The notes under the pieces were generated by a model, which had not been told where the DNA came from, did not search any database, and worked only from the letters and a program-made list of their open reading frames with translations. Shown here piece by piece: positions 1 through 9,889 of a DNA stretch of 64,000 nucleotides. The stretch is taken from the NCBI GenBank assembly GCA_035048495.1, contig CM068553.1, forward strand, positions 27,862,978-27,926,977, read 5' to 3'. The stretch comes from Euptelea pleiosperma (taxonomy: Eukaryota; Streptophyta; Magnoliopsida; Ranunculales; Eupteleaceae). Every line of letters starts with the position of its first letter. Positions within the stretch are counted from its first letter, which is position 1. The translations under genes and the position numbers were made by a program.

Positions 1-3000
1 CTGCACAGATGAACTTGTTCAATTGGGCTATGAGCCCATGATGAGTGCAGTTGCCTTCCAGAACAGTAACTAAAGCCTCATGGGCTTCTTCCGGAATGGC
101 CTGGGCCAAACAAACGTTCTGAGCTAAGCGAGACAGTTGATCAGCTAACTGATTATCGTCTCCTTTGATGTGCTCAAAGTGAACCGTGATGCCTGTGTTA
201 GTGATATAATCACAAAAACTGATCCATCTAACACGGCTGGGTTTCTTAACTGCCATCTTTTCGTAAAAGGCAATGATTGCCTGGCAGTCAGTACGGATGG
301 TGATCTCCTTCTTGTCAAGATAAAAAATCTTGAATTGTTCCAGAGATTGCATTACTGCAAAAATCTCGGAATCGATAGTCGACTTGACTACTGGGAATTT
401 TCCAGAGGCATAGGCACAGATTTTCTCATCGCCTTTTGATGATGCCTTTGCCTTCTTCCATTTGCAAATACCTCCCCAACCTTCTATGCATCCGTCGGAT
501 TCTATCACGATGTATGCTGATGAAGGAGGAATTTCAAGGTCCGGTAGATTCTGAACCAGCTGCTTGATCTGCTTGACAATTTTCCAATCAGCAGGTTTGA
601 ATCTCCTGTCTCCATGTTCGGAGGTTTTGTTGTAGAGTGGTCCAAGGAGGGTCCCACATTTTGGGATGTATGCGCGGGCATAATTTAAAACTCCAAGCCA
701 ACTCCTCAAACCCTTAAGTGTAGTGAGGGTATTTTCGTCAACGTCTGCAATCTTTCTGATGATGTGAGGTTGCAGTTTGAGTTTTCCCTCGCGAACTGTT
801 GCTCCAAGGAAGTCAACTTCTTTGCATGCTATCTTCATCTTTGTAGGACTTAGAACAAGTCCATTCTTCTTGCAGATGTCAAGCATAACCTTCAAATGCT
901 CTTCATGTTCTGTCAGGGTATTTGAGAAAACCAGAATGTCGTCGATGTAAACAGCGATGAACTTTTCAGTTCCTCTGAAACAGTTGTCCATTTTCCTTTG
1001 GAAAACAGCTGGAGCATTTTTGAGACCGAATGGCATAACCAGCCATTCAAAGAGACCAACTGGACTAATGAACGCAGTCCAGGGTATACTTTCCTCATCC
1101 ATGAGGACTTGGTGGAAACCCGATTTTAGATCAAATTTGCTGAAGATCTTGGCATTGCCAAGAGATTCGATGATTGAGCTTATACCAGGAAGGGTATATT
1201 GATCTTTATGGGTATTGTCATTCAACATTTTATAGTTGAAGACCATTCTTTCCTTTCCACGTGTCTCTTTTCCTGTTGTGGGATCAACCGTAGTTCCTGA
1301 ATATACCATGAATGCCGCTGTGCGATGCTTTGACTTACTGGGTCGTATGACACCAAGATCAAGGAGTGCGTCGATGTGTTTCTGATATCGCAATTTCTCC
1401 TCAAGTGTCAAATGTCCTGGAAGTCGATCTTCGATGGTGATATCTGGATTGATGATATCCAGCTTGCATTTCACTTGGTTGACTGCCCAATGCTTCATGG
1501 GATTGTCACCTATATATCCCTGATCTTTCAGATCTTTGAGAAGCTTTGAATTGTGAATCTTAGCTGCCAAAGATTCATATTCTGCTGTACTGCTTGCGGC
1601 AAGTTCGTTCTTCAAATCTTCTTTTTCAATGAGTTCCTCCAGAAAAGCTATCTTCTGGGGTTCCAGAGTGGTCTGGATTTTGGTGACGGTCTTGTAGAAG
1701 GTAATCTCCGTACCTTCAAATCTGAGACCTCCTTTCATGGCTCGGATGAAATTACAGCCCACTAACATGTCTATCTTTGGCATGTTCATCTGAAAAACAG
1801 ATATGTAAGGCGTGTAAAATTCATTTCCTGCAAGTATCATTTTACCTTGCTTCATTTTCTTTGTGACACGAGTTGTACTGTTGATGCCTGAGACGTTTTG
1901 AATGATTTTTGCTTCTTCAATGGCTTCAACTGGTACTTTATCGCTGTTGATACAGCAACACGTGCATCCAGTGTCAATGATGGCATTGACTTCGAACTCA
2001 ATGGGTGGAGCTCCTTGTTGTGGTGGTATTTTGAAAACGACCACAATGTGATACAGCTTATTGTTTCCACCTTTCGGCATTTCCGAATATGCTTCTTCTT
2101 CTTCATCTTCTCCTTGGTATGTAACCATGGAGAATTCTTCATTGTTGTCTTCGGCAATAGTTTCCAAAGGAATTCTTGCTGAAGTACCTGCTGTGTCTTC
2201 ATCTGTTCCTTCACCATCAAAATTTTTAATGGTGACATGTCCCTGTCCTTCACCCTCCTCAGAAAAGGATTTTTCTCCAGAAAAATTCTTGGTAATGAGA
2301 TCAGGATTGTCCACAAGGTTGGAAAGATCAATAAGATCAGCATCAAAAATGGTTTGAAGCTGACGTTTGAGATCGTGGATTTCCTGTTGCAGACCTTGAA
2401 TTTGGTTGAGCAGGAAGGAGTTGTGCTCATATAGGGACTGGATGAGCGAATCACGGCTTTTGTATTGCCAATTGGTGCGGGACTCGGCAGGTGGGATGAT
2501 GCGTAGACCAAATTCCAAACCTGCACAAAGGCAACAGAGGTTAAGAAAACAAACAGTGCAGGCTGCACTGCGTCCTTGGATGGTGTGATCACGGCAAATA
2601 GAGCAAATTCTGTTTGGAACAGCAAAGTTATCGTCCCAATTATGATCGCAACTAATTTGCTGAGGAGCCAATGGCATGCAGACACGCCATCCTTGACCTT
2701 CTTTTTTCGGAGGAATGTTTCCTGTGAGAATGACGACACCAGCAAAGAATGGGTCATCATATGAAGGATCTATCGAATATGGCATCTGCATTTTGAATGC
2801 TGCTAAATCCTCCATGTTCTGTGCCTCTCCTTCAGAGATGGAACAGATATCATCATCATCAGGTTCCCCTGGGTCAACTGAGATAATGTCCCAATTTTTG
2901 TCAAGGGCAAGGCCATCAAAGTATGCTGCTCTTTCAGGCCGGACATGTTTCTTTGGACATTCACGGGCAAAATGTCCCTCGACTCCACAGAGGAAACATT

Positions 3001-3193
3001 TGCATTTTTGCCCTTCTCTTGTATGGGCTGCCTTCTGCTTGTTCTTAATGACTTTAACATGAGAATCATGAGGCTTTCCCTTGTAAGTCTTGGACTTTCT
3101 GATCCCAAATTTTCTTTTTCCACTTCCAGTGTCATAATAACCTGGAATTGGAATGGATCTGCAGAAGTTCAAGTTCTTGAGTTTTCGTTGAAG
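1..3193 (-). pseudogene. Endogenous badnavirus-like ORF3 fragment, copy A (cut by window edge)
   Basis: Read on the minus strand, this is the ORF3 polyprotein from the end of the capsid region through the CCHC knuckle, the second Cys cluster, aspartic protease, reverse transcriptase (YIDD encoded at about 938-949) and most of RNase H. The frame stays open to the window start, so the C-terminal tail lies outside. The 5' part (movement protein, most of capsid) is absent because the fragment stops at 3193, where it joins copy B head to head. It differs from copy B by scattered, largely synonymous changes and a few substitutions in the acidic linker before the protease (for example VVVFKIPPQQ against VVIFKIPPKQ). 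It therefore comes from a second viral variant rather than a simple inversion of copy B. It lacks a viral start and is a fragment. Confidence 0.93.
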
Positions 3194-3390
3194 ACTGATT
3201 GTTTCTTAGACTGATTGTTTCTGAAATTCGTGAAGAAATCAGCAAAATCGCAAGCAGAGAGTCTGCTCCAAAGCCGATTGAAGCTGAAACTGCAAGAAGT
3301 GCTGAACAGCTAAAGCAACAGATTAAAGAAGTCAAATCTGCCCTTTCAGAATTAAAGGAGATTGCCAAGGGACTCATCCCTGAGGCATGA
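3194..3390 (+). pseudogene. Badnavirus-like ORF1, C-terminal fragment (copy B)
   Basis: About 62 codons of the 3' end of ORF1 remain. Badnavirus ORF1 products are usually about 140-170 residues and of poorly known, virion-associated function. The frame is open from just after the head-to-head junction, where a TGA at 3196-3198 closes the upstream side, so no proper start codon remains. The product would be charged and helical, with Lys, Glu and Gln heptad-like spacing (EQLKQQIKEVKSALSELKEI). The stop TGA (3388-3390) overlaps the ORF2 ATG (3387) as ATGA, the genus-typical arrangement. A 13-base direct repeat (ACTGATTGTTTCT at 3194 and 3210) sits at the junction. Identification rests on position and overlap, not on a diagnostic motif. 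Confidence 0.75.
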
Positions 3391-3770
3391 ACACTTGGCA
3401 ACTTGCTTCTAGCACAGAAGAGTACAAACTCGCACTTACAGCAACCACCAAGCTCACCAGGGACGACAGACCAGTTGGGTTTGTTCTTCCACACGAGCAC
3501 GCCAGCAACCTTTCAGACACAAATATCTTGAGACAGAATAATACAATTATTCATCTCCTGATACAAAGTCTCGAAGAAATCAAGGAACTAAGAGAGAAGG
3601 TTCAGCTTCTTTCTGACAAAGTCAGCCAGCTCGAGAAGGCAAAGGCTCCTGCCGTTGCTTTACCTGAAGAAATTGTCGCCCAGATTTCCACACAACTCAA
3701 GGAGACAAAGCTCGCTGAATCAGGCAGAGTCAAAGGACACGGCAAAGGTCCTTTCTTTGTCTACAAATGA
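3387..3770 (+). CDS. Badnavirus-like ORF2, virion-associated protein type (copy B)
   Basis: A 127-residue protein. The start overlaps the ORF1 stop and its stop overlaps the ORF3 start, both as ATGA, which fits leaky-scanning translation from one pregenomic RNA. The centre (about residues 50-90) is a strong coiled-coil candidate with Leu/Ile heptads (IIHLLIQSLEEIKELREKVQ and following). The C-terminus is basic and Gly-rich (RVKGHGKGPFFVYK), matching the nucleic-acid-binding tail known for badnavirus ORF2 and the caulimovirus virion-associated protein. From family knowledge it would oligomerise through the coiled coil and bind DNA or RNA in particles. The frame is intact. No promoter lies directly upstream here, so expression from this locus is doubtful. 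Confidence 0.85.
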   Translation: MNTWQLASSTEEYKLALTATTKLTRDDRPVGFVLPHEHASNLSDTNILRQNNTIIHLLIQSLEEIKELREKVQLLSDKVSQLEKAKAPAVALPEEIVAQISTQLKETKLAESGRVKGHGKGPFFVYK

Positions 3771-6700
3771 CTTCCACAAGAACCACTCAGTTGCCGAGGG
3801 CAACAGAAAGGGCCACCAGCCCTACTGAGAACCTTGATGATCAGATCAGAGGTTATAGACGAATGCAACGAGCAAGACATCTGGCTCGAAGGACCTTGAG
3901 AAGGTCTTTTTCCAACAATTACAGGGAATCACTGGAACAGTTCCTCAACCCCAACGAGGAATTATCACTTAGCCGACGAAGAAGGGCTAATTTGGTTCCG
4001 GCAGAAATATTATACTCCTACAACAACAATGAACCCATCAATAGGGTTTATCAACATTACGAAGAAATTCGTAGTCACGTTGTAGATCGACAGATGGATT
4101 TCAGATTCATCGAGGATGCATCCTACCAAAGGCTCAGGCAAGAAGGAATGCAGCATATACACTTGGGCATGATGATGCTCAGAATACAGATCCTTCACAG
4201 AGTTGATGCAGGGATCAGTGCTATGATTGTCTTCCGTGATACAAGGTGGACAGATGAAAGACAGATCATAAGCGCCATCACCATGGATCTTGCACGAGGA
4301 TCTCAAATGGTTTATACCATTCCAAATATACTATGCAGTATTCATGATCTTTTCAATCATATCCAGATCAGCATCCGTACACGAGGATACGGAGAAGGAT
4401 GGAACGGAGGTGAAAGCAACCTCATTATCACCAGATCTTTGATTGGAAGACTCACCAACACCAGTCAAGCTAACTTTAATTATCAGATCGACGGGGTCTC
4501 TGATTATCTAGTTAGTCAAGGTGTTCAAGCCATTCCAGGTGAACCATGGCAGCAGGTTAACAGAGAAGGATCATGGCAGCTTGCCCCTTCCTCTATTATT
4601 CCTCCACCATCTGTGCCTACCAATATGATCACCAGGCAGCATGGTACAGGAAATACCAGTATACGGTTCACAAACTTTCAGGAAAGACCACTTCCTCCAG
4701 AAGAACCAGGCGAGGAAGAAGGAGGTACGTCAGACACCCATTATACTCTTGTATGCACCTTTGAGGAGGCAAATACAGAAGAAAATTGGGATACTCTTGG
4801 TCAACCATCGGGCAAGTACGATTACATGGTAAAATACTCAGCCCCGGAATCCTCCAGAGTCCAGATTGCAGAGATTGTTGCTACTGGATGGGGAGACGAG
4901 GAAGATGATTATATTCCTCAAATTAGTGCAAGGAAACTTGCTAATACAGTCTCATCCTCTACCGAGGACATTATTGGGTTATACCCACAGAAGAAGCCTA
5001 AAGACAAAAAGATGATTACCAAAGTTCAAACGATTGGAGCTGCATCATCTCCTTTCGAGGATTTCAGTAGCAAAGCTGATTTGGTATCAAAATGGCTTCA
5101 ACAGCTTGATTCAGGATCAGAAGGGTCTGACTCCGAAAAACCTAAATTTGATTCCAGCTCAGAGTCATCCGATTCAGAACAAAGCACGCATATCTCAGAA
5201 CAAGCATATGCAGGAGAAGTGGAGATGGGATATCCACAGAAGGCTGAAGCTTTAAAACAGAAGCTTGTGGTCCTTGAAAAGGCGTTTCCAAGCAGTGGAG
5301 TTACACAGGAACAGTCGGGAAATTTTGTTCCTCCTAATCCAACTGTTGAGCCTATCAGGTACCCACCTGCCAATAACAGGCCGGTACAGCCACAGGAGCA
5401 GCCACAGCAAGTCTTCGAAGGAATGAGAAGACCTGGCAAGTATGGAAGACCATTAGCACCTTGGCAGCTTCCATCAGCACAGCTCACGAATGGAGCGTTG
5501 TTGGTTCTTCCACCAGAGATAGCAAGCCACGCAGATGCGGTGACTACCTGGGAGACCATCACTCTCAATTTATTGAGAGAAATGTCCTTTGATTCACTCC
5601 AAGACAAGGTTGATTACATAGAAAATCTACTTGGACCACGAGAAAAGGAGTCTTGGGTCACCTGGCGAATGGTATTCTCTGATGAATACAAAACTCTTGT
5701 TGCAGCAGCAGATGAGCCTCGCAACATCACCAGCGCCATTAAAAGAATTTTGGGTGTGAATGATCCTTTCACAGGGGATCTTCATAATCAAAATAAGGCC
5801 TATGCAGATCTCGAAAGACTTCAATGTCCTAATCTTGAGTCTGTTATGCCTTTTCTTTTCAGATATTACCAACTTGCAGCTCAGAGCGGCAAAATGTGGA
5901 ACGGACCAGAGTTGTCGGATAAACTCTTCAGAAAGCTTCCACCGGAAATAGGTCCTACTATCATGCAAAGATATCATGAAAGGTATCCTGGAGTTCAAGT
6001 CGGCGTCAACGCTCGAATCCAGTTTATCTCAGAATATCTACAGGATCTATGCAAGCAAGCAGAACTTCAACGAAAACTCAAGAACTTGAACTTCTGCAGA
6101 TCCATTCCAATTCCAGGTTATTATGATACTGGAAGTGGAAAAAGAAAATTTGGGATCAGAAAGTCCAAGACTTACAAGGGAAAGCCTCATGATTCTCATG
6201 TTAAAGTCATTAAGAACAAGCAGAAGGCAGCCCATACAAGAGAAGGGCAAAAATGCAAATGTTTCCTCTGTGGAGTCGAGGGACATTTTGCCCGTGAATG
6301 TCCAAAGAAACATGTCCGGCCTGAAAGAGCAGCATACTTTGATGGCCTTGCCCTTGACAAAAATTGGGACATTATCTCAGTTGACCCAGGGGAACCTGAT
6401 GATGATGATATCTGTTCCATCTCTGAAGGAGAGGCACAGAACATGGAGGATTTAGCAGCATTCAAAATGCAGATGCCATATTCGATAGATCCTTCATATG
6501 ATGACCCATTCTTTGCTGGTGTCGTCATTCTCACAGGAAACATTCCTCCGAAGAAAGAAGGTCAAGGATGGCGTGTCTGCATGCCATTGGCTCCTCAGCA
6601 AATTAGTTGCGATCATAATTGGGACGATAACTTTGCTGTTCCAAACAGAATTTGCTCTATTTGCCGTGATCACACCATCCAAGGACGCAGTGCAGCCTGC

Positions 6701-9700
6701 ACTGTTTGTTTTCTTAACCTCTGTTGCCTTTGTGCAGGTTTGGAATTTGGTCTACGCATCATCCCACCTGCCGAGTCCCGCACCAATTGGCAATACAAAA
6801 GCCGTGATTCACTCATCCAGTCCTTATACGAACATAACTCCTTCTTGCTCAACCAAATTCAAGGTCTTCAACAGGAAATCCACGATCTCAAACGTCAGCT
6901 TCAAACCATTTTTGATGCTGATCTTATCGATCTTTCCAATCTTGTGGATAATCCTGATCTCATCACTAAGAATTTTTCTGGAGAAAAATCCTTTTCTGAG
7001 GAGGGTGAAGGACAGGGACATATCACCATTAAAAATTTTGATGGTGAAGGCACAGACGAAGATACAGCAGGTACCTCGACAAGAGCTCATTTGGAAACCA
7101 TTGCCGAAGATATTAATGAAGAATTCTCCATGGTCACATACCAAGGAGAAGATGATGAAGAAGAAGCATATTCGGAAATGCCAAAAGGAGGAAATAACAA
7201 GCTGTATCACATTGTGGTAATCTTCAAGATACCACCAAAGCAAGGAGCTCCACCTATTGAGTTTGAAGTCAATGCCATCATTGACACTGGATGCACGTGT
7301 TGCTGTATTAACAGTGACAAAGTACCAGTTGAAGCCATTGAAGAAGCTAAGATCATCCAGAACGTTTCCGGCATCAACAGTACAACTCGTGTCACAAAGA
7401 AGATGAAGCAAGGTAAAATGATACTTGCAGGAAATGAATTTTATACGCCTTACATATCTGTTTTTCAGATGAACATGCCAAAGATAGACATGTTGGTAGG
7501 CTGTAATTTCATTCGAGCCATGAAAGGAGGTCTCAGATTTGAAGGTACGGAGATTACCTTCTACAAGACCGTCACCAAAATCCAGACCACTCTGGAACCC
7601 CAGAAGATAGCTTTTCTGGAGGAACTCATTGAAGAAGAAGATTTGAAGAACGAGCTTGCCGCAAGCAGTACAGCAGAATATGAATCTTTGGCAGCTAAGA
7701 TTCACAATTCAAAACTTCTCAAAGATCTGAAAGATCAGGGATATATAGGTGACAATCCCATGAAGCATTGGGCAGTCAACCAAGTGAAATGCAAGCTGGA
7801 TATCATCAATCCAGATATCACCATCGAAGATCGACTTCCAGGACATTTGACACTTGAGGAGAAATTGCGATATCAGAAACACATCGACGCACTCCTTGAT
7901 CTTGGTGTCATACGACCCAGTAAGTCAAAGCATCGCACAGCGGCATTCATGGTATATTCAGGAACTACGGTTGATCCCACAACAGGAAAAGAGACACGTG
8001 GAAAGGAAAGAATGGTCTTCAACTATAAAATGTTGAATGACAATACCCATAAAGATCAATATACCCTTCCTGGTATAAGCTCAATCATCGAATCTCTTGG
8101 CAATGCCAAGATCTTCAGCAAATTTGATCTAAAATCGGGTTTCCACCAAGTCCTCATGGATGAGGAAAGTATACCCTGGACTGCGTTCATTAGTCCAGTT
8201 GGTCTCTTTGAATGGCTGGTTATGCCATTCGGTCTCAAAAATGCTCCAGCTGTTTTCCAAAGGAAAATGGACAACTGTTTCAGAGGAACTGAAAAGTTCA
8301 TCGCTGTTTACATCGACGACATTCTGGTTTTCTCAAATACCCTGACAGAACATGAAGAGCATTTGAAGGTTATGCTTGACATCTGCAAGAAGAATGGACT
8401 TGTTCTAAGTCCTACAAAGATGAAGATAGCATGCAAAGAAGTTGACTTCCTTGGAGCAACAGTTCGCGAGGGAAAACTCAAACTGCAACCTCACATCATC
8501 AGAAAGATTGCAGACGTTGACGAAAATACCCTCACTACACTTAAGGGTTTGAGGAGTTGGCTTGGAGTTTTAAATTATGCCCGCGCATACATCCCAAAAT
8601 GTGGGACCCTCCTTGGACCACTCTACAACAAAACCTCCGAACATGGAGACAGGAGATTCAAACCTGCTGATTGGAAAATTGTCAAGCAGATCAAGCAGCT
8701 GGTTCAGAATCTACCGGACCTTGAAATTCCTCCTTCATCAGCATACATCGTAATAGAATCCGACGGATGCATGGAAGGTTGGGGAGGTATTTGCAAATGG
8801 AAGAAGGCAAAGGCATCATCAAAAGGCGATGAAAAGATCTGTGCCTATGCCTCAGGAAAATTTCCAGTAGTTAAGTCTACTATTGATTCCGAGATTTTTG
8901 CAGTAATGCAATCTCTGGAACAATTCAAGATTTTTTATCTTGATAAGAAGGAAATCACCATCCGCACTGACTGCCAGGCAATCATTGCCTTCTACGAAAA
9001 GATGGCGGTTAAAAAACCAAGCCGTGTTAGATGGATCAGCTTTTGTGATTATATCACTAACACAGGCATCACAGTTCACTTCGAGCACATCAAAGGAGAC
9101 GACAATCAGTTAGCTGATCAACTGTCTCGTTTAGCTCAAAATGTCTGTTTGGCCCAGGCCATTCCAGAAGAAGCCCACGAGGCTTTAGTTACTGTTCTGG
9201 AAGGCAACTGCACTCATCATGGGCTCATAGCCCAATTGAACAAGTTCATCTGTGCAGCCCAACAGGCCCAGAAAACAACAGGCCCATCAGGCCCACAATG
9301 GTATAATAAGCCCAAGTCCAAGAAAAACTCAGCCCAAGCCCATCAGGCCCATTCTCTAGAATTTTCTGATATTTTAGAGGAATCTTCTCCGGCAAGTTTT
9401 CCGGCTTATAAATACCACACTGCCTTCACTGGTTTCTTCACCAACTCAGCAATGAAGAGAGCAGCATCCTCAGAGTCTTCTTCATTGAATCCTTACAGGA
9501 AGAAAAGAGCAGGACCTGCAGTTACTCCCGAAGAAAGAAAGCAGCAGATCCAAGATCTTTACCTCATGGAGCCTTCAACAGGGTACCAAGAAACCCTCAA
9601 TATCATCAATGAAGAACTTCATCATGGAGGTATCAACATGGCAGATCTGGAAGACTTCAGAAAAGTTCTGCATCAGCATGAACAGCATGCTAGCAAAAGA

Positions 9701-9889
9701 CTCACCCAGGCACTTGATGAGTTCAAAGAAATTCTGGCCATGAAACTTCAACAAACCAGGCAATTCGGAACGAAGGATAACTATTGGGGTGACTGGTTAC
9801 CGGTCATTACCGAAACTGTTCGCACAGGACAACAAGTCAGCAACGTCATCAATGACATCATCAGGAACAGCGAGGCCTTCAAGCTTTAG
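3767..9889 (+). CDS. Badnavirus-like ORF3 polyprotein, 2040 residues, intact (copy B)
   Basis: One open frame of 2040 codons. Residues about 60-280 hold the movement-protein region (IVFRDTRW, then RTRGYGEGWNGGESNLIITR). About 430-500 is an acidic Ser-rich linker, and about 590-800 the capsid core. The CCHC knuckle is C832-C835-H840-C845, with an extra C830. The badnavirus second cluster is C963-x2-C966-x11-C978-x2-C981-x4-C986-x2-C989, followed by a predicted coiled coil (about 1010-1050). The aspartic protease has D1173-T-G. Reverse transcriptase carries Y1515-I-D-D. RNase H has D1666, E1709, D1735 and D1784. A ~255-residue tail follows, with a basic patch at about 1911-1914. The start is set by the ATGA overlap with ORF2. 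Every enzymatic signature is present, yet the flanking viral genome is incomplete. Copy D is nearly identical. Confidence 0.95.
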   Translation: MTSTRTTQLPRATERATSPTENLDDQIRGYRRMQRARHLARRTLRRSFSNNYRESLEQFLNPNEELSLSRRRRANLVPAEILYSYNNNEPINRVYQHYEEIRSHVVDRQMDFRFIEDASYQRLRQEGMQHIHLGMMMLRIQILHRVDAGISAMIVFRDTRWTDERQIISAITMDLARGSQMVYTIPNILCSIHDLFNHIQISIRTRGYGEGWNGGESNLIITRSLIGRLTNTSQANFNYQIDGVSDYLVSQGVQAIPGEPWQQVNREGSWQLAPSSIIPPPSVPTNMITRQHGTGNTSIRFTNFQERPLPPEEPGEEEGGTSDTHYTLVCTFEEANTEENWDTLGQPSGKYDYMVKYSAPESSRVQIAEIVATGWGDEEDDYIPQISARKLANTVSSSTEDIIGLYPQKKPKDKKMITKVQTIGAASSPFEDFSSKADLVSKWLQQLDSGSEGSDSEKPKFDSSSESSDSEQSTHISEQAYAGEVEMGYPQKAEALKQKLVVLEKAFPSSGVTQEQSGNFVPPNPTVEPIRYPPANNRPVQPQEQPQQVFEGMRRPGKYGRPLAPWQLPSAQLTNGALLVLPPEIASHADAVTTWETITLNLLREMSFDSLQDKVDYIENLLGPREKESWVTWRMVFSDEYKTLVAAADEPRNITSAIKRILGVNDPFTGDLHNQNKAYADLERLQCPNLESVMPFLFRYYQLAAQSGKMWNGPELSDKLFRKLPPEIGPTIMQRYHERYPGVQVGVNARIQFISEYLQDLCKQAELQRKLKNLNFCRSIPIPGYYDTGSGKRKFGIRKSKTYKGKPHDSHVKVIKNKQKAAHTREGQKCKCFLCGVEGHFARECPKKHVRPERAAYFDGLALDKNWDIISVDPGEPDDDDICSISEGEAQNMEDLAAFKMQMPYSIDPSYDDPFFAGVVILTGNIPPKKEGQGWRVCMPLAPQQISCDHNWDDNFAVPNRICSICRDHTIQGRSAACTVCFLNLCCLCAGLEFGLRIIPPAESRTNWQYKSRDSLIQSLYEHNSFLLNQIQGLQQEIHDLKRQLQTIFDADLIDLSNLVDNPDLITKNFSGEKSFSEEGEGQGHITIKNFDGEGTDEDTAGTSTRAHLETIAEDINEEFSMVTYQGEDDEEEAYSEMPKGGNNKLYHIVVIFKIPPKQGAPPIEFEVNAIIDTGCTCCCINSDKVPVEAIEEAKIIQNVSGINSTTRVTKKMKQGKMILAGNEFYTPYISVFQMNMPKIDMLVGCNFIRAMKGGLRFEGTEITFYKTVTKIQTTLEPQKIAFLEELIEEEDLKNELAASSTAEYESLAAKIHNSKLLKDLKDQGYIGDNPMKHWAVNQVKCKLDIINPDITIEDRLPGHLTLEEKLRYQKHIDALLDLGVIRPSKSKHRTAAFMVYSGTTVDPTTGKETRGKERMVFNYKMLNDNTHKDQYTLPGISSIIESLGNAKIFSKFDLKSGFHQVLMDEESIPWTAFISPVGLFEWLVMPFGLKNAPAVFQRKMDNCFRGTEKFIAVYIDDILVFSNTLTEHEEHLKVMLDICKKNGLVLSPTKMKIACKEVDFLGATVREGKLKLQPHIIRKIADVDENTLTTLKGLRSWLGVLNYARAYIPKCGTLLGPLYNKTSEHGDRRFKPADWKIVKQIKQLVQNLPDLEIPPSSAYIVIESDGCMEGWGGICKWKKAKASSKGDEKICAYASGKFPVVKSTIDSEIFAVMQSLEQFKIFYLDKKEITIRTDCQAIIAFYEKMAVKKPSRVRWISFCDYITNTGITVHFEHIKGDDNQLADQLSRLAQNVCLAQAIPEEAHEALVTVLEGNCTHHGLIAQLNKFICAAQQAQKTTGPSGPQWYNKPKSKKNSAQAHQAHSLEFSDILEESSPASFPAYKYHTAFTGFFTNSAMKRAASSESSSLNPYRKKRAGPAVTPEERKQQIQDLYLMEPSTGYQETLNIINEELHHGGINMADLEDFRKVLHQHEQHASKRLTQALDEFKEILAMKLQQTRQFGTKDNYWGDWLPVITETVRTGQQVSNVINDIIRNSEAFKL
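9407..9452 (+). promoter_or_regulatory. TATA-like box inside the ORF3 tail, upstream of an internal ATG (copy B)
   Basis: TATAAATA at 9407-9414 lies 45 bases before an in-frame ATG at 9452 that would open a 145-residue C-terminal product beginning MKRAASSESSS. The spacing would allow a transcript start near 9437. Some caulimovirids use an internal promoter for a downstream gene, but there is no direct evidence that this one is used. The TATA lies in coding sequence and may be chance. Confidence 0.35.

Noticed and set aside
1852..2760. 302-codon minus-strand frame (also 18,767-19,675) and plus-strand partner frames in ORF3
   Set aside because: These are out-of-frame readings of the ORF3 polyprotein. 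The real frame carries the CCHC, second Cys cluster and protease motifs.
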